Positions 7,750-16,074 of a DNA stretch of 52,681 nucleotides are shown here, in pieces. Below the pieces are notes generated by a model. The model saw only the letters and a program-made list of their open reading frames with translations. It was not told the origin of the DNA and ran no database searches. Within the stretch, counting starts at the first letter, position 1. Each line of letters begins with the position of its first letter. The translations under genes and the position numbers were made by a program. The DNA is taken from NCBI GenBank assembly GCA_015654695.1, contig JAATGJ010000140.1, positions 1 to 52,681 on the forward strand, in the 5' to 3' direction. The DNA is from Chitinophagales bacterium. GTDB taxonomy: Bacteria; Bacteroidota; Bacteroidia; Chitinophagales; Chitinophagaceae.

Positions 7750-8115
7750 TTATTTTTTATAAGATATTTGCTCTTTCCTTCGCACCACCACCTGCGCCCT
7801 CTCTCTAAACAATTCCACCCTCCCCGTCACACAAATCTCTTTATCCTTAAATAACTCCTCCGGAGCCTTTTCAAACTCCTTCCTTAAATCACCCCATATT
7901 ACAACAGTCAGCAGTTGGTTGGGATATGCCGCCCCCAGGTTAATCAATGTAGGCTGGTTCTTCGATTGCTCCATGAACCGAATACCCGCAACCTTCCCGC
8001 AAACAGTCACACTATCGCCAATATATTTAGATACATCTTCCAGCTTGATAACGGCCTGCGAAAAAGAAGCAATGCCGGTTATGCAAACAGTTACGAAGCA
8101 AAGCAAATATTTCAT
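7750..8115 (-). CDS. secreted OB-fold protein
   Basis: A 121-residue protein with a signal peptide (MKYLLCFVTVCITGIASFSQA). The mature part is a single OB-fold-like domain: YIGDSVTVCGKVAGIRFM, PTLINLGAAYPNQLLTVVIW, FKDKEICVTGRVELFRE. This is the pattern of periplasmic tRNA-anti/NirD-like OB domains. A ligand cannot be named. It ends convergently about 60 bp from the TIR-STING gene and is not part of that operon. Confidence 0.75.
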   Translation of the reverse strand: MKYLLCFVTVCITGIASFSQAVIKLEDVSKYIGDSVTVCGKVAGIRFMEQSKNQPTLINLGAAYPNQLLTVVIWGDLRKEFEKAPEELFKDKEICVTGRVELFRERAQVVVRRKEQISYKK

Positions 8116-8182
8116 AAACTTATTTTAGTTAAAGATGATAATTTAAATAATAGAAGAATGTCGTGTTTCCACGACTCCGGAC

Positions 8183-8524
8183 TTATTTTTTCTTTTTAGG
8201 TGGTTTCTTTTTTCCGGATTTATTCCTCTTCTTCTTTCGTAAAGAAAGCAAATACTCCCACAATTCTTCGTCGGAGATTTTTGAGTAATCAACTTCTATA
8301 TTAAAGACCTTTTTATAATCAAGCTTATACGCCAATATTAATTCTGTTAATGAATCTATTGTTAGATTCATTTTCCCTTTGAATACTTTGCCAACCCAGC
8401 TATGGTCTTTACCTGTTAAAGCATATATCTTTCTCAGAGCGGTCTCATCAGTTGTTGATCCAATTAGACGCTTAAGGTTTTCACCTATGTCCTTTCTAAT
8501 TTTTAAATGTAGGGGCGTCTCCAT
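8183..8524 (-). CDS. XRE-family helix-turn-helix regulator
   Basis: A 113-residue protein with a Cro/C1-type HTH at residues ~10-70: IGENLKRLIGSTTDETALRK, then KDHSWVGKVFKGKMNLTIDS as the recognition half, then LTELILAYKLDYKKVF. The C-terminus is a highly basic tail (KKKRNKSGKKKPPKKKK), probably for non-specific DNA contact. An 18-bp interrupted palindrome at 8567-8584 lies about 43 bp upstream of its start and is a plausible autoregulatory operator. It follows the OB-fold gene's start with a 67-bp gap in the same direction. Confidence 0.75.
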   Translation of the reverse strand: METPLHLKIRKDIGENLKRLIGSTTDETALRKIYALTGKDHSWVGKVFKGKMNLTIDSLTELILAYKLDYKKVFNIEVDYSKISDEELWEYLLSLRKKKRNKSGKKKPPKKKK

Positions 8525-8566
8525 CTTGTTATTTGGGACAAGGTGGAAGGTTTTAAAAAAATATTT

Positions 8567-8584
8567 GTAGTAATATATTGCTAC
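8567..8584. promoter_or_regulatory. candidate operator of the XRE regulator
   Basis: GTAG-T-AATATATT-G-CTAC is an 18-bp palindrome with one mismatched pair, centred about 50 bp upstream of the XRE start. Its size, dyad symmetry and AT-rich centre fit the binding site of a Cro/C1-type dimer. Binding is inferred from position only. Confidence 0.4.
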
Positions 8585-8675
8585 TTACTATAATATCCTT
8601 ATATTGCAAGCAGGTATAGTATTAAATAGTTATTTTAGCGATTCTTCATAAAAATTATTTGAAGCATTCGCTTTG

Positions 8676-8848
8676 AGTCTCGTTCTGAAACCTCGGAAAT
8701 TTCAACTACCACGAGACAATAAGTAGAATGCCCACGCTACGGCGTGGGCTCTCTTATTCGTGGTAGGGCTCTCCGAGGGCCTCAGAACGGTAAGTTGAGT
8801 TCCACGCCTAAATTTTTTTTAAGCCAGCTCATACTTACCGGCGAGACT
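8676..8848 (+). ncRNA. candidate structured RNA with a three-way junction
   Basis: Three stems meet with a single unpaired base. P1 is AGTCTCG/CGAGACT (8676-8682 with 8842-8848). P2 begins at TTCTGA/TCAGAA (8683-8688 with 8782-8787). P3 is CGGTAAGT/ACTTACCG (8788-8795 with 8833-8840). P2 is a long rod that continues through CCTCGGA/TCCGAGG (8691-8697/8772-8778), CTACCACG/CGTGGTAG (8706-8713/8759-8766), AATAAG/CTTATT (8718-8723/8753-8758) and CCCACGC/GCGTGGG (8731-8737/8742-8748), capped by TACG. A C(UACG)G loop is a classic RNA tetraloop and points to plus-strand transcription. The loop of P3 contains T8 (8813-8820), an odd place for a terminator-like tract. I cannot match it to a named RNA family. 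A 6S-like rod or a new class are both open. Confidence 0.55.
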
Positions 8849-9067
8849 TTCTTTTAAAACATTAAACCGTTTTAATATGAAAGTTCATCACATTCACAAA
8901 GAATTCCATTTACTGCAATCGCAGTTTGCTAAAAAACCAAAGAACCCGGTATAGTCCTGGGTTTTCCTGCGTTTTCTCATGTGTCAATTAGGTTAAGGCT
9001 CGTAGTAGCATTTCATTTTCCTATACATCAAAACTAAATTCTCAGCCGCTCCGCTCTCCTCCCTCTG

Positions 9068-9108
9068 TCATTGCGACCCTGAGCTTAACGAAGGGGAAGC
9101 AACCTGAG
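9068..9108. repeat. dispersed intergenic repeat, type A copy 1
   Basis: A 41-bp sequence beginning TCATTGCGACCCTGAG and ending GGAAGCAACCTGAG, repeated nearly identically at 9639-9679. Each copy sits about 30 bp before a start codon (sigma fragment and SusC). The first half (TCATTGCGA) and the GGAAGCAA end are shared with the type B copies further right. Confidence 0.75.
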
Positions 9109-9141
9109 GGTCAGGGTGAGGTGAGGCTGGGGTGAGGCCTC

Positions 9142-9504
9142 ATGAATCCCATCCACAACATTCCTTCATTCGCCATCTGCGCCATCAATAGCCGTGTATT
9201 GATAGTACGCTATGCCCGCTTTATTATCCGCAACCAGCATGCGGCAGAAGATATAGCAGATACAGTCCTGTTATTAATATGGGAAAAGCGAAAAACGCTG
9301 TATACACATCAGTTAGTCCGCACTTTTATTCTTATCAATACCCGTATGGCATGTCATGCCTGGCTTTACCGTCAATCATTATTCCTCCGTCAGCAAAAAA
9401 CAACTGTCCGGTTATTAAATGGTAATTCCACACAGCAGCCGGAAATAAGCAAAGCGCACAGTCCCGAAATACCTCCATCAACTACTTATACAGAAAAACC
9501 ATGA
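9142..9504 (+). pseudogene. ECF sigma factor fragment (region 2 only)
   Basis: A 120-residue frame whose residues ~20-80 match sigma-70 region 2: VRYARFIIRNQHAAEDIADT, then LLLIWEKRKTL and a following helix with RTFILINTRMACHAW. This is the core typical of the sigma factors that control SusC/SusD loci in Bacteroidota. Region 4, needed for -35 recognition, is missing, and the last ~40 residues (QPEISKAHSPEIPPSTTYTE) look unstructured. No FecR-type anti-sigma gene follows. It is probably a decayed or truncated sigma gene for the neighbouring SusCD operon. A functional region-2-only protein cannot be excluded. Confidence 0.55.
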
Positions 9505-9638
9505 ACCCCTATCCACATCTCCAAAAAACCCACTTCGCCGAAAAACCCAAAGCCCCGGTATAGCACCTATAGTTTGCCATGTATCAATACTTCCTATATA
9601 TCAAAACTCCATTTCTAACACGTTCGCTCCTCCCTCTG

Positions 9639-9679
9639 TCATTGCGACCCTGAGTTTAGCGAAGGGGAAGCAACCTGAG
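9639..9679. repeat. dispersed intergenic repeat, type A copy 2
   Basis: This is the second copy of the repeat at 9068-9108, differing at a few positions (GAGTTTAGCG for GAGCTTAACG). It lies 25 bp upstream of the SusC start. Sequence on both sides is also related between the two leaders (GGTATAG motif and TATCAAAACT about 60 bp upstream), so the whole leader seems duplicated. Confidence 0.7.
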
Positions 9680-9704
9680 GCTGGGGTGAGGCCAAAACTG
9701 CATT

Positions 9705-12700
9705 ATGAAACTCCCCTCATTAATACTAACCATCCTCTGTCCCCTCCTCACCATGTGCCAGCTCATTACCATATCCGGCAAGGTCATTACCGAAGATGGC
9801 CTTCCCGTTCCCGGCGCAACTATTACAATAAAGCGTTCCGGCCAAACAACCTTAACGGACATGAACGGTTTATTCGCCTTTCGCCCTGGGCATGCCGATG
9901 GATCACTATTGACGGATACCATCGTCGTTTCCGCTTCAGGTTTTCAAACAGAATCAGTCCTCAATAATCAGCGTGGTTCGCATACTATCATTTTAAAACA
10001 AAAAATAACAGAACTGGACCAGGTTATTATCCAGGCCTATGGTGCTACCACCCGCCGTCTCAATACCGGCAATATTACACGGGTATCTGCCGATGATATA
10101 GGCCGTCAGCCTGTCGGCAACCCCCTCGCTGCTTTGCAGGGTCTTGTCCCCGGTCTTATCGTTACTCAAACCAGCGGCGTGTCTGGTTCGGGTTTCAACC
10201 TGCAGGTACGTGGTCGCAGCTCACTCGATCTTTCGCTTACCCGCAACGATCCTTTATTTATTATAGATGGAGTTCCTTTTGAATCAGGCAATCTCCCCGT
10301 CAGCCAGCTTGCCTCTGCCGCTAATAATCCTGTCCCCACATCGGCGTCCCCTCCCTCCGGTATTAGTCCTTTCAATAGCATCAGCCCGCAGGAGATTGAA
10401 AGCATAGAGGTATTAAAAGATGCCGATGCCACCGCCATCTATGGCAGCCGCGGCGCTAACGGGGTTATATTGATTACTACCAAAAAAGCAAAAGCAGGAA
10501 AAACAAAATTTACCCTGGGTATGCACACAGGCTTCAGCAAAACATCCCGCACCATGGATATGCTCAATACATCCCAATACCTTTCCATGCGCCGCGAAGG
10601 TTTTGCTAACGATGGCGTATCGCCTGATGCAAACAATGCACCCGATCTTTTACTCTGGGATACTGCCCTGTACACCGATTATAAAAAACTCTTTATCGGC
10701 AACACGGCGCAGCAATCGGATGTGCAGGCAAGCTTATCCGGTGGTGATGCCATTACTCAGTTTCTCTTAGGCGCAGGCTATCATAGTGAAACAAACGTTT
10801 TTCCCGGCCATTACCCTGCTGCCAGGGGATCTTTTCATTTCAATCTTTATCATTCTCCCTTATCTAAAAAATGGGAGGCTCGTCTGTCCGTTATTTATTC
10901 TTCTGTTAAGAACCGTTTGTTCCGTACTGATCTTACCAGGCATATCATCCTGCCTCCGCATCTTCAATTATATGCCCCCGGTGATAAATGGAACTGGCAG
11001 CAGGGCGGTGTAAACTTTTCAGCCCTCGGTTTTGTAAATCCATTGGCCGAAATGGAAAAAAAATATACCTCCATTAATCAGAATCTTTCTGCCAACCTCG
11101 TGACCGGTTATAAACTGTTCACCGGTTTTATGATAAGGGCAAGCTTCGGGTACAATACATTTACTGTAGACGAGATAAGCATCACTCCCCGTGCAGCTAT
11201 TGATCCTGCAAACAGTACCTTGGCTTTTTCCCAGTTTGCAAACAGCTATCGCGGCAATTGGATCGTAGAGCCGCAGGCCGAATATACCTGCACGATACTG
11301 AATGGAAAATTACAAACGCTGCTGGGTGCTACGTTTCAGGAGCGCAATTACCGCAGCGCATCTATGCAGGGCTCCGGTTATACCAGCGATCTGTTACTTT
11401 CTTCACTCAGTGCTGCCGGTTCTGTTACAGCCTCTAATAGTTTGGAGCTGTATCATTACAATGCATTCTTTGGCCGCATCAATTACAATTGGGGTGAAAG
11501 ATATTTGTTCAATCTTTCGGCTCGCAGGGATGGTTCTAGTCGCTTTGGTCCGGGTCGCCGCTTTGCCAACTTTGGCGCTATCGGTGCTGCATGGATATTC
11601 ACTTCCGAACGCTGGCTGCATATTCCTTTTATAAGTTTTGGAAAGCTGCGCGGCAGTTACGGCATTACTGGTAATGACCAGGTAGGTGATTATAAATACC
11701 TTGATCTTTGGAGCAGCACGGCCGGTCCTTACCAGGGTATTCCGGGCTTGCGTCCTTCAGCCTTATTCAATCCTGATTTTAACTGGGAAAAGAATAAAAA
11801 ATTCGAAGCGGCTGTAGAGCTTGGTTTCCTGAATGATAAAATAGCATTAAGTGCATCATGGTATCGCCACCGTAGTAGCAATCAGTTGGTAAGCTACCTG
11901 CTTCCAAATCAAACAGGCTTTGCATCGGTTACTGAAAATCTTCCGGCATTAGTGCAAAACACGGGTTGGGAAATTGTTTTGCAATCATCCCTCATCGCTG
12001 GTAAAAAATTCAGTTGGAGATCTTCTTTTAATATTACCCTTCCTTCCAACAAGCTTATTTCTTTCCCGGGTTTAAAAAACTCCAGCTACAATTATGTGTA
12101 TGTAGAAGGAAAAGCTTTATCAGTATTGACAAAGCTTAAATACCTCGGTATTGATCCGGCAACAGGCATCTATAGTTACGAAGATGTAAACAGGGATGGC
12201 TCCGTTTCTACGCCTGTTGATCTTCAGGTACTCGGCGATCTCGAACCTTCATATTATGGTGGGTTTTTAAATACAATAAACTATCATCAGTTTCGGTTCG
12301 ATATATTCTTTCAATTTACAAAACAAACGGGTTCCGATTATTTAGCTTCTCAATACCTGTCTCCGGCCGGTTTTATATACAATCAACCTTCGCTGGTGTT
12401 GGATCGCTGGCAAAAGCCGGGTGACATCAGCACGGTACAGCGCTTTACTGCCGTTGCTCCCGGCCCTGCCTTCGGCGCATCCTACATGCTCAGTTCTTCT
12501 GATGGGGTCTATTCGGATGCATCCTTTATCCGGCTTAAAAATCTGTCGCTGTCTTACACTCTGCCGGGTGCATTGTTGAAAAAAATAAGAGCGCAAAATG
12601 TAAGGCTGTATGCAGAAGCGCAAAACCTGCTCACATTTACCAGCTACAAAGGCGCTGACCCTGAAACGCAGAACTTCTATCAGTTGCCGCCATTGAAAAC

Positions 12701-12731
12701 AATTGTTTTCGGAATTCAATTCACCTTTTAA
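9705..12731 (+). CDS. SusC/RagA family TonB-linked outer membrane protein
   Basis: A 1008-residue TonB-dependent transporter of the SusC type. It has a signal peptide (residues 1-~19), a carboxypeptidase-regulatory-like domain (ISGKVITEDGLPVPGATITI, ~22-105), a plug with LAALQGLVPGLIV, LQVRGRSS, PLFIIDGVPFESG and IESIEVLKDADATAIYGSRG (the most conserved SusC segment), and a C-terminal 22-strand barrel ending in aromatic FGIQFTF. It imports a substrate, usually a glycan or peptide, passed on by the SusD lipoprotein encoded next, using TonB energy. No glycoside hydrolase is linked. The companion is a TlpA-like protein, so the substrate is unclear and may be a peptide or metal complex. Confidence 0.95.
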   Translation: MKLPSLILTILCPLLTMCQLITISGKVITEDGLPVPGATITIKRSGQTTLTDMNGLFAFRPGHADGSLLTDTIVVSASGFQTESVLNNQRGSHTIILKQKITELDQVIIQAYGATTRRLNTGNITRVSADDIGRQPVGNPLAALQGLVPGLIVTQTSGVSGSGFNLQVRGRSSLDLSLTRNDPLFIIDGVPFESGNLPVSQLASAANNPVPTSASPPSGISPFNSISPQEIESIEVLKDADATAIYGSRGANGVILITTKKAKAGKTKFTLGMHTGFSKTSRTMDMLNTSQYLSMRREGFANDGVSPDANNAPDLLLWDTALYTDYKKLFIGNTAQQSDVQASLSGGDAITQFLLGAGYHSETNVFPGHYPAARGSFHFNLYHSPLSKKWEARLSVIYSSVKNRLFRTDLTRHIILPPHLQLYAPGDKWNWQQGGVNFSALGFVNPLAEMEKKYTSINQNLSANLVTGYKLFTGFMIRASFGYNTFTVDEISITPRAAIDPANSTLAFSQFANSYRGNWIVEPQAEYTCTILNGKLQTLLGATFQERNYRSASMQGSGYTSDLLLSSLSAAGSVTASNSLELYHYNAFFGRINYNWGERYLFNLSARRDGSSRFGPGRRFANFGAIGAAWIFTSERWLHIPFISFGKLRGSYGITGNDQVGDYKYLDLWSSTAGPYQGIPGLRPSALFNPDFNWEKNKKFEAAVELGFLNDKIALSASWYRHRSSNQLVSYLLPNQTGFASVTENLPALVQNTGWEIVLQSSLIAGKKFSWRSSFNITLPSNKLISFPGLKNSSYNYVYVEGKALSVLTKLKYLGIDPATGIYSYEDVNRDGSVSTPVDLQVLGDLEPSYYGGFLNTINYHQFRFDIFFQFTKQTGSDYLASQYLSPAGFIYNQPSLVLDRWQKPGDISTVQRFTAVAPGPAFGASYMLSSSDGVYSDASFIRLKNLSLSYTLPGALLKKIRAQNVRLYAEAQNLLTFTSYKGADPETQNFYQLPPLKTIVFGIQFTF

Positions 12732-12790
12732 AAGTTGCAATGAACATAACATCTTCAAACAAGTAGTAAAATTTAAACCTGTCGGACTCT

Positions 12791-12830
12791 TGAAGCCCCT
12801 CCTTTGGAGGGGTTTGGGGAGGCTCTTAAA
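12791..12830. repeat. CCCCTCC-TTT-GGAGGGG hairpin repeat
   Basis: A short hairpin (stem CCCCTCC/GGAGGGG, loop TTT) followed by TTTGGGGAGG, in the gap between SusC and SusD. Related hairpins occur near 20112, 20461, 23030 and 50829. This is a dispersed Bacteroidota intergenic repeat that could lower downstream SusD expression or protect the mRNA end. Confidence 0.6.
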
Positions 12831-12840
12831 ACTTAAAATC

Positions 12841-14235
12841 ATGAAACCAATCGCATCATACATCATACATCTTTCCTGTTCCTGTCTTTTACTGATTTTC
12901 TTTTTTGTATTTACTGCATCCTGCAAAAAGTTTGTAGCCATTCCTCCCCCGCTTACACAGGTAGAGACCAGCCGTGTTTTTCAAAACGACCAGGCAGCCA
13001 TAGCGGCTACTGTTGGTTTATACAGTCAGGTCATGCAGGCATCATTTACGTTTACTAATGCCGCCCTCACCATTTATCCCGCTCTCTCTGCCGATGAATT
13101 ATATAATACTACGGCCAATGCAGACTATGACCTGTTTCAAAAAAACGAAATACAGGCCTCCGCCAATGGCCTTACCCGCTTATGGACCTTTGGTTATCGC
13201 AATATCTATCATGCAAATGCTGTGATGGAAGGGTTGAATAATTCGGTAGCCTTAAGCGATTCATTAAAAAAACAATTGCGTGGAGAAATGCTGGTGGTCA
13301 GGGCCATCAGTTATTTTTATCTTGTCAATGTATTTGGAAACATACCCCTTGTTACTGCAACAGGTTTTGGCGAAAACAAATCCCTTGCCCGCTCGCCGGT
13401 TGCGGATGTGTACCAGTTAATACAGGCTGATTTGCAGGAAGCAAAGAACCTGTTGAAAGAAAATTATCCTTCCGCGGAAAGAGCAAGACCCAATAAATGG
13501 ACGGCCACTGCTTTGCTGGCGCGGGTTTATCTCTATAGGCAAAACTGGTCGCTGGCAGAGGTGGAAGCTACGGCTGTTATTAACAGTGGCCTGTATAGTT
13601 TGGTTCCTGGCCTCAGCAATATATTTCTTCCTTCAAGTGCCGAAGCTATCTGGCAACTCATCCCCGTTAGCACAGGCATTAATACAAGCGAAGGCAATCT
13701 TTTCATACCTATCTTTTCTTTCTTTCGGCCAACATTTGCAGCCACCGCCTTTTTATTAAACGCTTTTGAAATAAACGACCAGAGAAAAACAAGCTGGCTT
13801 GGCTCATCGGTTATAGGCGGGCAGCCATATTTCTATCCGCTTAAGTACAAAGTAAGAACAGGCGGCCCCCCTTATACGGAGTATTACATGGTAGTACGAT
13901 TAGCCGAGCTTTATTTGATAAGAGCGGAAGCACGGGCGCATCAGGATAATATTACCGCTGCGCAGGAGGATGTAAATAAGATAAGAAACAGGGCGGGCCT
14001 TGCAAATACCACAGCCGGTACTCAGTCGCTTCTGTTAACCGCTATCGAACAGGAGAGAAGAATAGAACTTTTTGCCGAATGGGGGCATCGTTGGTTTGAT
14101 CTGAAAAGAACGGGACGTGTAAATGATGTGTTGCTGCCGGTAAAACCTTCCTGGAAGCCAGCCGCTATGCTCTATCCTCTTCCTCAGTACGAGTTGGATA
14201 CAAATCCTTTTCTCGTTCAAAACCCGGGCTATTAA
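12841..14235 (+). CDS. RagB/SusD family nutrient-uptake lipoprotein
   Basis: A 464-residue SusD-type surface lipoprotein. I place the start at the ATG at 12841, which gives a lipoprotein signal (LLIFFFVFTASCKKF, lipid Cys28). An upstream in-frame start at 12703 would overlap SusC. TPR-like helices carry GEMLVVRAISYFYLVNVFGNI, RARPNKWTATALLARVYLYR and the C-terminal LAELYLIRAEARA, ERRIELFAEWGHRWFDLKRT and YPLPQYELDTNP, all standard SusD landmarks. It binds substrate at the cell surface and forms a lid on SusC. It is 109 bp downstream of SusC in the same operon. Confidence 0.94.
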   Translation: MKPIASYIIHLSCSCLLLIFFFVFTASCKKFVAIPPPLTQVETSRVFQNDQAAIAATVGLYSQVMQASFTFTNAALTIYPALSADELYNTTANADYDLFQKNEIQASANGLTRLWTFGYRNIYHANAVMEGLNNSVALSDSLKKQLRGEMLVVRAISYFYLVNVFGNIPLVTATGFGENKSLARSPVADVYQLIQADLQEAKNLLKENYPSAERARPNKWTATALLARVYLYRQNWSLAEVEATAVINSGLYSLVPGLSNIFLPSSAEAIWQLIPVSTGINTSEGNLFIPIFSFFRPTFAATAFLLNAFEINDQRKTSWLGSSVIGGQPYFYPLKYKVRTGGPPYTEYYMVVRLAELYLIRAEARAHQDNITAAQEDVNKIRNRAGLANTTAGTQSLLLTAIEQERRIELFAEWGHRWFDLKRTGRVNDVLLPVKPSWKPAAMLYPLPQYELDTNPFLVQNPGY

Positions 14236-14251
14236 TGTAAAAAACAATCCG

Positions 14252-15541
14252 ATGCTGAAACATTCATGGCTTATTTGTTTTACAATAAGTTTCTTTACTG
14301 CTGCTGCGCAAAAAATTTCAATCGGTCAGCAATGCACTGATTATACTTCTTCCGCTGTTATTAATTATTCTGATACTGTTATCAGGCTTTCAGGTTTCAG
14401 CGGCAAATGGGTGGTAATTGATTTCTGGAATCATAGCTGCATATCCTGCATCAGGGATTTTGAAAAACTGGAGGCGTTGCAAAAAAAATTCAACGGTAGC
14501 ATACAGATCATACTCGCTAACAATGAAAGTAAAGATTCCACGCTCCGGTTCTTTGCAAAGCATAAAAAAATTAAAATGCCTGCATTGCCATTGATTAGCT
14601 CCGCCTGGGATCTGTGGAGTTTATTTACCGATGATAAAGCGCCGTATCATCTATGGCTCGATCAGGATAGAAAGGTACAATACATTACCGGGCCGTATAA
14701 TCTTACTGCTGGTCATATTGAGTCGCTGCTGGCAGGAGAAAAACCATTCATGGCTGATTATACGTTGGAGGAAGGAGCAACAGGCGGTGCAGTGGACAAT
14801 GCTCTTTATCATTCAGCCATTTCTCATTGTGATATACCCGCACGTAAGTATGAAATGGAAGCGGAAACGGTCAATAACGGTCAGTCAGTTCATATGTGCA
14901 GTCCTTGCTATTCAGTCAGCGACCTTTATAAAAAAGCATATAGTGAATATGATAAATATAGATTCAGTACTGCCGGGCGGGTTATTTTGGAAATGACTGA
15001 TACCCGGCCTTTCATGTATCCTCAGGATCAGGATTTGCTCGACGAATGGCAACAGCGTTATAGCTATACTTATGATTTGTTGATCCCTGCTGCGGCAAAA
15101 GACCAACGGTATAAATTCATGCAGCAGGATATTAAAAGATACTTTGGTCTTTCAGCCTCAGTTGAAAAAAGAAAATTGAAATGTATGGCGTTAATAGCAA
15201 CAGGAGATATTAGCAAACTGATAACGAAAGGAGGAGAGCCGGTAAACAAATTATTTATTGCTGGTCTCAGTAAACAGCCGGAAGATACGGTTCGTTATAT
15301 AACGAATCAGCCATTCAGGAATTTTATTGAACACATGGATGCATGGATAGAATACCAGTTTCAAATTCCTTTTATAGACAAAACTGGTTTTAAGGGCAAT
15401 ATTGATCTGCGGTTAAAAGATTCATCGGTTGATCCTTTTGATCTGGCCGCATTGCGCAATGAGTTAAAGAGATATAACTTGAAACTTATAGAGACTACTG
15501 CATGGATGGATGTACTGGTGATAAAACCCGGAAAGCAATAG
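14252..15541 (+). CDS. TlpA-like thioredoxin-domain protein
   Basis: A 429-residue secreted protein with a signal peptide (MLKHSWLICFTISFFTAAAQ) and a thioredoxin/AhpC-TSA-like domain at residues ~22-165. The active-site motif is SCISC (Cys63 and Cys66) within WVVIDFWNHSCISCIRDF, where the usual WCxxC tryptophan is replaced by Ser. A cis-Pro-like KAPYHLWLDQDR segment follows. The C-terminal ~250 residues resemble the extension found in SusCD-linked TlpA proteins and end in a DUF3738-like beta-alpha unit (LRNELKRYNLKLIETTAWMD). It probably acts as a periplasmic disulfide reductase. It starts 16 bp after SusD, so it belongs to the same operon. Confidence 0.85.
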   Translation: MLKHSWLICFTISFFTAAAQKISIGQQCTDYTSSAVINYSDTVIRLSGFSGKWVVIDFWNHSCISCIRDFEKLEALQKKFNGSIQIILANNESKDSTLRFFAKHKKIKMPALPLISSAWDLWSLFTDDKAPYHLWLDQDRKVQYITGPYNLTAGHIESLLAGEKPFMADYTLEEGATGGAVDNALYHSAISHCDIPARKYEMEAETVNNGQSVHMCSPCYSVSDLYKKAYSEYDKYRFSTAGRVILEMTDTRPFMYPQDQDLLDEWQQRYSYTYDLLIPAAAKDQRYKFMQQDIKRYFGLSASVEKRKLKCMALIATGDISKLITKGGEPVNKLFIAGLSKQPEDTVRYITNQPFRNFIEHMDAWIEYQFQIPFIDKTGFKGNIDLRLKDSSVDPFDLAALRNELKRYNLKLIETTAWMDVLVIKPGKQ

Positions 15542-15567
15542 CCCACGTTTATAATAATACAGTGAAT

Positions 15568-15610
15568 AACAAAAGAGAATAGCCTCCAACGGGGGCTATT
15601 CTCTTTTGTT
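15568..15610. terminator. bidirectional intrinsic terminator
   Basis: AACAAAAGAGAATAGCC (15568-15584) is a perfect inverted match to 15594-15610, with a 9-base loop. The outer A-rich and T-rich arms give a T-rich end in both directions. It lies exactly between the convergent TlpA gene and the small-peptide gene. Confidence 0.85.
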
Positions 15611-15615
15611 TGAAT

Positions 15616-15924
15616 TCATAATTTCCTGATGGTATAATCGCCGGCTCCTGTGGTCGTCGGGGTATGACCTTCTTCCCATGCCCGCACGCAATCAGCATTA
15701 TTACCTGATGGGCAATTGACAGGATTTACCTGCTGAAAATCCGCGATGGTCATAGACTGTGCGTATAGCGGCGAGCTGGTATTCACTGCTCCGCTTACCA
15801 CCTGGTAATAAAAATACTTTGTCGTCGCTTTCTTTGTGTCGTTGTGTGCAAAATTGAAAGCGCTGAATGCAACAATGAATGCCACTGCTGCAACCACGGC
15901 TAATGCCGTTTTTAATTTTTTCAT
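15616..15924 (-). CDS. small secreted protein (DUF6520-like)
   Basis: A 102-residue protein. The start chosen is the ATG at 15924, giving MKKLKTALAVVAAVAFIVAF as signal peptide; the longer frame to 16032 runs through a dispersed repeat. The mature chain carries two cysteines, NCPSGNNADCVRAWEEG, spaced eight residues apart. This size, signal and C-x8-C pattern resemble the small DUF6520-type exported proteins of Sphingobacteria and Chitinophagia that sit next to MauE-like genes. The next gene upstream is such a MauE protein, with a TlpA-like thioredoxin across the terminator, so a link to disulfide chemistry is plausible but unproven. Confidence 0.75.
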   Translation of the reverse strand: MKKLKTALAVVAAVAFIVAFSAFNFAHNDTKKATTKYFYYQVVSGAVNTSSPLYAQSMTIADFQQVNPVNCPSGNNADCVRAWEEGHTPTTTGAGDYTIRKL

Positions 15925-16028
15925 AAATAAAAATTTAAAATGATAAAGTTTGCCTACTCTTTTATTCAGGTTTTCGGCTTCGCCTGTTTTATAATCAGCA
16001 GTCCCCTGCGAATACAAGTCATCCCCCG

Positions 16029-16065
16029 TCATTGCGAACTGCGAGCACAGCGAGCAGGAAGCAAG
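16029..16065. repeat. dispersed intergenic repeat, type B copy 1
   Basis: A 37-bp sequence, TCATTGCGAACTGCGAGCAC followed by AGCGAGCAGGAAGCAAG, also found at 20018-20054 and 20365-20401. It lies between the small secreted peptide and the MauE gene. It is probably a REP-like element. Confidence 0.75.
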
Positions 16066-16074
16066 AGGGAGGAC

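Larger units (their letters stand above)
8525..9141. other. 617-bp gene-free region with RNA-like folds
   Basis: No coding sequence is evident. From left to right it holds the palindrome at 8567-8584, the three-way-junction element at 8676-8848, a hairpin ACTGC-AATC-GCAGT near 8911, a hairpin AACCCGG/CCTGGGTT near 8943, and a copy of a dispersed repeat at 9068-9108. The last part (8930-9140) is related to the leader of the SusC gene at 9530-9704. Confidence 0.7.

Noticed and set aside
12703-12840. Upstream start for SusD
   Set aside because: It would overlap the SusC 3' end and push the lipoprotein signal 46 residues inward. The ATG at 12841 puts the lipobox in the right place.
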